A stretch of 64,000 nt of DNA from Pachyseris speciosa (Eukaryota > Cnidaria > Anthozoa > Scleractinia > Pachyseridae): NCBI GenBank assembly GCA_016490735.1, contig JAEMWC010000005.1:3041001-3105000 (forward strand), given 5' to 3'. A program made the translations under genes and the position numbers. The notes under the pieces were generated by a model that was not told the DNA's origin, did no database searches, and saw only the letters and a program-made list of their open reading frames with translations. Shown here piece after piece: positions 57,627-64,000 of this stretch (within the stretch, counting starts at the first letter, position 1; each line of letters begins with the position of its first letter).

Positions 57627-60600
57627 TTAGTCATGATTTCTTTTCTGAGGTAATGGGTACAGTCCACTATCCTGTATAGCTTGTCCTTGATGATTTGGAC
57701 ACGGATTCAAAACGTTTCCGCCTGCCACCAGTGACCAATCGACTGGTTTTCGGCTCACTTTCACCAAAAAATTATTGGCACATTGAAAGTAGTTACCACC
57801 AAAAAAGGTATTTTCATTGACTCCACCTAAGGCCGATGGGTGACCTCCCATTAGGACATAGTGCTTTGTTTGATCAATCAATCCCCCATCTTTGAACTCT
57901 TGCGCTGTTTTGCCCCAGAGAAGCCACGCGGATGGGGGAACCTTTTTGCTGATATAATCTATTAAAAGCTTTGTAAAGTCGTACCAAAGATCTACATGAC
58001 GTCCCGCCTTATTCCTCTCGACAGTGAGGGCCGTGTTCAGGAGTAGAACGCCTTCGTTTGCCCATTTTTCCAAGTTGCCATTGTTTACGTCTACTTTGAA
58101 TCCCTCGAGGGCCACCTCTAGCAAGATGTTCATTACCGTTGGAACAGAACGGGGATTAGCAACGCTGAAAGCCAAGCCTGTGGCCTGGCCAGGTCGGGGA
58201 GTGGGATCCTGGCCTAAGATAATAACCTTGATCTGATTAGGGGCTACCTTTTCTAAAGCTTTAAATATGTTTGGCATTGGAGGTTCTATGCCTGGATAAT
58301 TTTTTTTGTTAGCCTCCTTAATAATGACTGGGGTTATTTCTTTTAACTCTTTGTCTACTTCTGGTTTTAAAAAAAATTCCTCCCAAGCTGGTGGATGACA
58401 TTCCTTTGCAAAAGCGTCGATTGGGGTGGTCTCATAGTTTGCTTCTTCACATTTAATGTCCACTTCCATCATTGAGCCCTCTGAGAACAGAATACACAAA
58501 AATTGTACATTGTAGTTAGACCAAACAGAGGCTAATAAAGCTAGAGCTAAAACATTTTCAATGACATCGACATGGAACATATTCATGGGGAAAATTAGAA
58601 GCTGACTAACAAATAAGAATAACTATTTACGTGACAAACATGACGGCTTTTTTCCCCTTAATCCAAGCTCTTTTAGCAGCTTTTCGCCAGGTGCTCTTGA
58701 ATAGCTTAATAAGGACCTTAAGATACGAGGACATAAAGCAGGGGCACCCAACGAGCCAAATCAACCAAAAGATGTAGAAAGGTATTTTTAAGTACCTGGT
58801 GGTGTTTGAAGTCTGTTTAAAGTGATGTTTTCATAAGCTAGACGAAGTTCATCTGTTCGGATTCTCTAGGTGGAAGTTTAATTGCCCGAAAATGTTAGCA
58901 AGCTGAAATGAACTTTCTACAACCTTTCTAGGGAACTATTTTCTTTCCGAAAATGCTAGCTGACATTTTTGACTGCCAGAAACAGCAATTACGACCCTTC
59001 CGAAAACCTCAGAGGCTATCATTTCCCAATTGCGAATCTTTTAGGCCACGTTTTAGTTACGAAAATCCGAGTGCACTCTTAAATCAACGCCGAAAGCCCA
59101 AGGCGAATTACCCTCCACCGAACAGATATCTACCGAAACTTGTCGTTGCGTGCCCCTGATAAAGATCTAGGACGGTTTTCACTTTTCACACATGCGCACG
59201 AGTACTGTCGCCCAGCCCCATCCCGTCCCGGGGCCTGTTTCTCGAAAGTCCTGGTAACGTAACGTGCCTGAAACCATATATTGAAATCAAAATCTCCTTT
59301 GTTTTGATCTCTTAAACTCTTGTTGAATGAAACAAATTGCGTACACTCGCGAATTACAATTTTTAACTCTGGCTTCCCACTCAATTTAGAATGACAATTA
59401 CTGGCTTGTAGACTTTGCAACATATGCCCTTTTCCTTAGATCCAAGTACCTTACCCCTATTTCGTATACTTAGTACACCACTTCTGTTGGGATTAAGGTA
59501 CCTGTTGTTGGAGCGACCCAGCAAAGGATCCTCCCGCGAAAGAAATACAGTGTAAATGTATAAATGATGTATCCCTTGTATCACCCTGATTTGTAATAAA
59601 CAACAGGATTTGTAATATCAACCGGATTTGTAATAAAAATCAACCGGATATGTAACAACAACAGGATTTGTAATTAAAATTAACCGGATATGTAATAAAA
59701 TAACTAACAGAATTTGTAATAAACTTTCAACTGGATTTGTAATAACATACTTAACCGGATTTGTAATAACCTATCAACAGGATTTGTAATAACGCTGCGA
59801 AAGGTGAATCACATACCCAATGTATTTTCTTAAAGATATCCATACCCTCTGTTCTCCTACTTATGGAAGGGTCTGGACATTCCAGAAGGTTAGGAGTCGA
59901 AGACTGCGCCAATTTCAGAGGAGTTTAGGAGAGGGGAGTGTGGAGTTAACATATTCTACATATCTGCCTTCATATATGACCCCCGGGGGCACTCCCTATA
60001 ATGGCCTATACGGGGGTCTCCACCCGAAAGGGGGAGGCGCCACGCAGCTCTCGGAACAGTTCACAGGATTGGCTGAGAAAACAATAAACAAACAACAGAA
60101 ACAATGGACCCTAGCCCTCAAATAATGGAGCTGCGTGGTAATAAGAACCAATGAAATAATAGGTTACTGAGAGGTGCGTGGCATCTGGAAAGGGGTACCT
60201 TTTTCACTCTTCAGGATGTATGAAAGGGTAGGCTTTCACGAGGCTAAGTATATGAAACGGTAGGGAAATATGTCATTTTGGTATTTAAAGGGCCTTTCAT
60301 TAAAATATTTCGAACACATACCTTACCACTGTACTGTTTTCATGTTGCGTTATATATCAGAACATATCATGTTTGCTTATATTATAACAAAGTAGAAAAC
60401 CTTTTTGTTATTCTTGTTAGACTTAGGTTAGAAAGCGGGGCAGGCAGAAAAACACCAAGAATATTATTTCGGCTGCTCACTCCCCTCCCTTCTCCGCTCA
60501 TCTTGAATTCCGTATTCGAATTCGACCAACGACTCCCCGTCATCCCCCCACCCCCCCCCCTCCCCACTCCCTATAGAAATTTCCAACCGTAAAGGTAGGG

Positions 60601-60906
60601 AAGGATATTGATATTTTATTGCAAACGCACATCAAGGTATGTGACTCACCTTTCGCAGTGTTATTACAAATCCGGTTAAGTATGTTATTAAAAATCCGGT
60701 TGAAAGTTTATTACGAATCCGGTTAGTTATTTTATTACATATCCGATTGATTTTAATTACAAATCCTGTTGTTATTACATATCCGGTTGATTTTTATTAC
60801 AAATCCGGTTGATATTACAAATCCTGTTTCTTATTACAAATCAGGGTGATACATCCCTGGCAACTTGGTTCGTAATTCACACACGTTTATAAGCAGTCAT
60901 CCAAAA

Positions 60907-60962
<56 letters not shown>

Positions 60963-61222
60963 TGATGATGATGATAATGATGATGATGATGATGATGATG
61001 ATGATGTTGATAAAACTTCTATAGCGCCGATATCAATATCGCTATTTTCATCAGCACTTAAAAGGCAGGCCTTTGCTTAACAATCAACGTGCGAGTTTGC
61101 CACGTAGTTATTCGACAACTTTATATAATTCCGAGGATTAAGAGAAACGTAGTTGACAAACCTGTGCGTTTTCCGTTCAGTAACAGCACCAGAATGACGG
61201 TAAAGAAAGCCGTTTGAGCCAT
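57627..61222 (-). CDS. UDG-C: secreted uracil-DNA glycosylase-like protein (family 1), intact
   Basis: Coding exons 61222-61162 (61 bases; MAQTAFFTVILVLLLNGKRT, hydrophobic signal peptide) and 58480-57627 (854 bases), joined in phase 1 (ACA G|gtttgt ... gttctcag|AG GGC) to give 304 residues. The upstream in-frame ATG at 58586 lies in intron sequence and is not used in this model. Catalytic exon: GIEPPMPNIF, VIILGQDPTP (Asp112; Tyr of GQDPYH is Thr114), GLAFSV (Phe125), VLLLNTALTV (Asn169), and MGGHPSALGG (His234), where Leu is present close to the intercalating position, unlike UDG-A and B. Exactly four cysteines (31, 48, 254, 281), at corresponding places in UDG-A. A C-terminal extension rich in Pro, Gln and His follows. 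Predicted extracellular DNA glycosylase; activity untested. The intron contains a 1.3 kb foldback element. Confidence 0.88.
59577..60853. mobile_element. Foldback element with tandem-repeat arms, TSD TCCCT, in UDG-C intron
   Basis: Each arm of about 240 bases is made of about ten copies of a 20-28 base unit (aaccGGATTTGTAATAA...), direct within an arm and inverted between arms (59577-59815 and 60640-60853). Termini TGTATCACCCTGATTTG and its complement; exact TCCCT on both sides (59572-59576, 60854-60858). The central part encodes nothing recognisable; a C-rich tract lies at 60543-60565. Confidence 0.8.
60908..61006. repeat. (AAT)n/(GAT)n microsatellite
   Basis: About 17 AAT units then about 15 GAT-type units, producing an artefactual poly-Asn/poly-Asp frame. 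It lies between the foldback element and the UDG-C signal exon. Confidence 0.95.
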
Positions 61223-61369
61223 GGCTACTAAGTCCAGTTTCTTTAAGGATCTGAAAAGAAATAATTACTAGAAAATTTTGGATTGCAACAACAAACCACC
61301 TTTAACTGGTACAAAGTGTGGTAAACCTTTTCAAGCTTGGTTTGACCCGACTTAACAAGGTTTTAGAGT

Positions 61370-61490
61370 CGATTCTTAACTCTGATGATGACTTCTGCTC
61401 AGGTTGTCGAAAAGTCAGTCATCGTCAATCACAAACAGTCCTTCTCAGGACTACAATCACCCGGACGATCATGTTTCACTGGACGAAAAC
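61370..61490. repeat. Interspersed-repeat fragment
   Basis: gatgatgacttctgctcaggttgtcgaaaagtcagtcatcgtcaa...caggactacaatcacccggacgatcatg resembles the piece at 5414-5450 (acttccgcgaaggttgtcgaaacgtcagtcac) and looks like the end of a retroelement. The open frame at 61385-61630 overlaps it and is not called. Confidence 0.4.
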
Positions 61491-62102
61491 TGGTGAGTAT
61501 GGTAGATCTAGTTTTTCCAGACTTTTCTGAAAAGCCAGCTAAAAGTTACTTGAAAAGTCTTAAGGCACACGAGTGGGTAATTTGGGACAATATAGCTCCA
61601 TGGGAGACTGAACCACTCAAAACAGAATAAACTTGATCATCAGGGATTAACGAGATTCAGTTTTATAAAATGTGAAATGATAATTTTTTTTCAATTTAAT
61701 TTTGATTAGATTTTCACTCGAACTCGTGATCTCAAACGAGAAGGGATAGTGCTAAACGCTTATGATAAGTTATGGAAAAAAAAATCCTGGAAAACGTAAT
61801 AAGTTTTAAACAGCTTGGCTGTGTGTGAAAATATGAATGAGGATTTTTGTCAACCTAATTTGACTTAATCTTTCACTCGACTAATTTCGGATAGGAACGA
61901 ATAATGATAAACGTTCGTGAACATTAATTAAATGTGTTAAAAATTATGTGAGCTTGTTTGCGTTATCTACTCTACTGCGCCCTACTACATGTCATTGTTA
62001 AAAGTTTTCTCATATTTGTTTATTAAACAATAAAAACCGTCGAAACTGAGTTGAGTTTCAGGAGCTAGAGATTTAATAATCTGGAAAAAGAACAAATATT
62101 AC

Positions 62103-62230
62103 CTGAACTCTCCTGAAAAATCACCGCAGATAAGAATTTACCCAGAGGAAAGTTATATGGGCTAAAGAACCACTGATCTCTTTTCTCCTTGGTCTACAAG
62201 TTGACTTGCAGTCGGGAACAACTGGCTACA
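62103..62230 (-). other. UDG-C putative 5' UTR exon and TATA-like site
   Basis: A minus-strand block ending at donor GTTCAG|gtaat (62103) sits about 880 bases upstream of the signal exon, as in UDG-A and B. Motifs shared only weakly (gatcagtg, gatcagtgg). A TATA-like CATATAAT lies near 62240 on the minus strand. An acceptor (tcttttcag at about 61253) precedes the signal exon by about 30 bases. Confidence 0.4.
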
Positions 62231-62341
62231 CTGATCGTATTATATGAACAGGCACGATGAACAAGAGAAACCCACAGGTGGCTCTATTTAGTCAAGTTTA
62301 ATTCATGGAAAGAAGGGTTAATAGCCATTAACAGGTTAATA

Positions 62342-62481
62342 GGCTAGTTTCGAACAAAAGAACCAAGTCGAGGTTGAGGGGAATAATTTTCATTTTCCTT
62401 TGTTTTTGACAAAAGAAAATGCAAAATTATTCCCTGAACCTCGACTTGGTTCTTTTGTTCTCCCACAATTCGAAACTAGCC
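62342..62481. mobile_element. 140-base foldback MITE, TSD TA
   Basis: Arms GGCTAGTTTCGAACAAAAGAACCAAGTCGAGGTT... and complement pair over most of their length around a short loop; TA at 62340-62341 and 62482-62483. Confidence 0.75.
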
Positions 62482-62596
62482 TATACACTGATGCTTTAGA
62501 CTAAAACCCTTAAACGAATGAAACACTGAATTAATTATACCTTATTCTTTTGGCAATTAAGGAAAAGGTCAGGGTTAGAACACCACTTTACAAAGA

Positions 62597-63010
62597 AATT
62601 GGCCATGTTCTAAACGAGTAAGGGCCTGGGAACGAATCCAAATTTCATTGAAAATCAATGAAATTGATGTAAATCGATTCTCACATGAAAGGGTATCTCA
62701 AAATAAGTAGTTTCAGCAAGTTTGACTACGTTTGGTTGGAAAGCCGCCAAATAACATACATTTAAAACTTAAAAAAATCCCATACAAATGTCTCTGTTTC
62801 GGAAAGTGTGTCCCTCCAAACCATACAAAGTCTCTAATTTTCACAATTTTCAAAAGCATTTTTTTCAGTTCCAATACAACCGAACAGCGTCAAAGTTGGT
62901 TAGGTGACCATTTTTGAGATGCTCTTTCATGCAGTAGAAACAATTTTTTCCAATCGATAAATTTTAAAATCTTGTTCCCAGGCCCTTACTCGTTTAGAAC
63001 ATGGCCAATT
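62597..63010. mobile_element. MITE with about 38-base perfect terminal repeats
   Basis: AATTGGCCATGTTCTAAACGAGTAAGGGCCTGGGAAC at the left is repeated in exact complement at the right end. The AATT ends are palindromic, so they may be part of the element or a 4-base target duplication. No coding sequence. Confidence 0.82.
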
Positions 63011-63242
63011 GCATTTCATATAATACAACTTAACACTTCACAACTCTTGATAATTGATTCTGTAGGGCGTTAAATAGACTTTCGAAAAAGTCCTTCGTCC
63101 TATTTAATATGACGCGGGACGAAGGACTTTTCATACTTGATTGGCGCCAATTTTAGCGACCCAAAAACGGGTCGCTGAGCTTAGACCAATCAGAGTAGAT
63201 CTTTGGGACCCTCGGGGATAAGGTTGTCAATCAAAAGTAATA

Positions 63243-63407
63243 GACCTTTTTAGCTTGTAGATTTTGTTTTCCCCATGTAGTCCATGTGATCTTCTCAAGG
63301 GGATTTGCCTTTTGTCTTTTTATGAATTGAGCGTACATATGCACGTGAATAAGGGTAGCATCACGTGATCTACATTGAGAAAATAAAATCTACAAGCTGA
63401 AAAGGTC
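63243..63407. mobile_element. TA-flanked MITE (GACCTTTTTAGCTTGTAGATTTT ends)
   Basis: Terminal inverted repeats of about 30 bases with two mismatches, TA at 63241-63242 and 63408-63409. Same terminal GACCTTTT as the MITE at 41203. Confidence 0.78.
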
Positions 63408-63810
63408 TATTATGAGCAATGAAACGTGACTAGCGATTGAAATTCCAACATGAAGTCGATTGTGAAAGCGATAACTGATGCTCTGGCTTACAAATGCGAG
63501 TCACGCCACTTAACATTTTGGCCAGAGACGCAAATGAAAACCCTTCAAGCGAGACAAGTCGACCTCTCGCGACTTCGTCTCTCGCTCAGCAACTTCGCGG
63601 CCTGAAAAGCTCGCTCCTCTTTGCTTTTTGCTGTGAGAATCGAGAGATCGACTTGTGGCAAGTCTAGGCGTTAAAGAACCCACACACTGTTCGAAAAGTT
63701 TCCGGTGTGGTGGTCTATCTCTCATCTGACGGTTGGGTTGGTAAATCCTCGGAGATATTAGTTGTATAAGCTACTCTAAAATCCGAGGGTAAATAAAGTA
63801 TATTTATGCA

Positions 63811-63862
63811 GTATGTATATGTGTGTGTGTATGTATGTATGTATGTATGTATGTATGTATGT
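63811..63862. repeat. (GTAT)n microsatellite
   Basis: GT units followed by about ten ATGT units near the window end. Nothing else is recognised from 63410 to 64000. Confidence 0.9.
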
Positions 63863-64000
63863 TCGTATACTGATCGAGAGATTTTTTCTTGAAAATATTT
63901 ATAGAAATAAAAGACATCACCAATTAAAACACGTTATTAGAAACATAGTTAGATGACGGCTAGATGTCGTAACTTCTACAACCTGTAAAAAGTCGAGATT

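Noticed and set aside
58481..58586. Upstream ATG extending the UDG-C catalytic exon by 35 residues
   Set aside because: The region contains the polypyrimidine tract and acceptor gttctcag, and the extension has no counterpart in UDG-A or UDG-B; the spliced signal exon is the better start.
60865..61080. Poly-Asn/poly-Asp frame
   Set aside because: Produced by the (AAT)n/(GAT)n microsatellite.

Overview
The window is an animal nuclear genome segment, most likely from an anthozoan cnidarian (coral or sea anemone). The reasons are low gene density, short phase-defined exons separated by repeat-filled introns, an ARL2 ending typical of metazoans, and a dense mix of DNA-transposon MITEs, foldback elements, Ty3-type, R2-like and Penelope-like remnants and a tRNA-derived SINE. 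Species cannot be fixed from sequence alone.

Layout. 1-831 (+): last two visible exons of ARL2, a small GTPase. 3.2-7.2 kb (-): a secreted cysteine-rich repeat protein in four phase-0 exons, one carrying an apparent frameshift. 7.3-15 kb: no recognisable gene apart from one weak exon candidate near 14.4 kb. 15-20.7 kb: repeat-rich, with nested MITEs, a Mutator-like foldback element and a Harbinger MITE. 22.7-62.2 kb (-): a tandem family of family-1 uracil-DNA glycosylase (UNG-type) genes: UDG-A (22758-25472), UDG-B (28594-33391), a decayed copy UDG-psi (about 38985-39770) and UDG-C (57627-61222). Between them lie an R2-like retrotransposon 3' end, a Penelope-like fragment, a 2A/deubiquitinase-like pseudogene, a Ty3-type LTR element nested in a pogo-type MITE, minisatellites and several foldback elements.

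The most interesting content is the UDG family. In A, B and C the catalytic exon is joined, in phase 1, to a 61-base exon encoding a 20-residue hydrophobic signal peptide, and upstream lies a third similar block with a splice donor, probably a 5' UTR exon. All four copies replace the Tyr of the water-activating motif GQDPYH by Ala or Thr while keeping the Asp; where readable, the Asn, His and Phe of the active site are also kept. The three gene copies each have exactly four cysteines in the mature protein, at matching places, two near each end, as expected of a disulfide-bonded extracellular protein. This predicts a secreted DNA glycosylase with possibly altered base choice (thymine as well as uracil). 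UDG-A and UDG-C look intact. UDG-B has one frameshift in a homopolymer. UDG-psi is a segmental duplicate of the UDG-C locus that has lost its signal exon.

The genes do not form an operon. The UDG copies share orientation and architecture and arose by local duplication; ARL2 and the cysteine-rich gene show no functional link to them.
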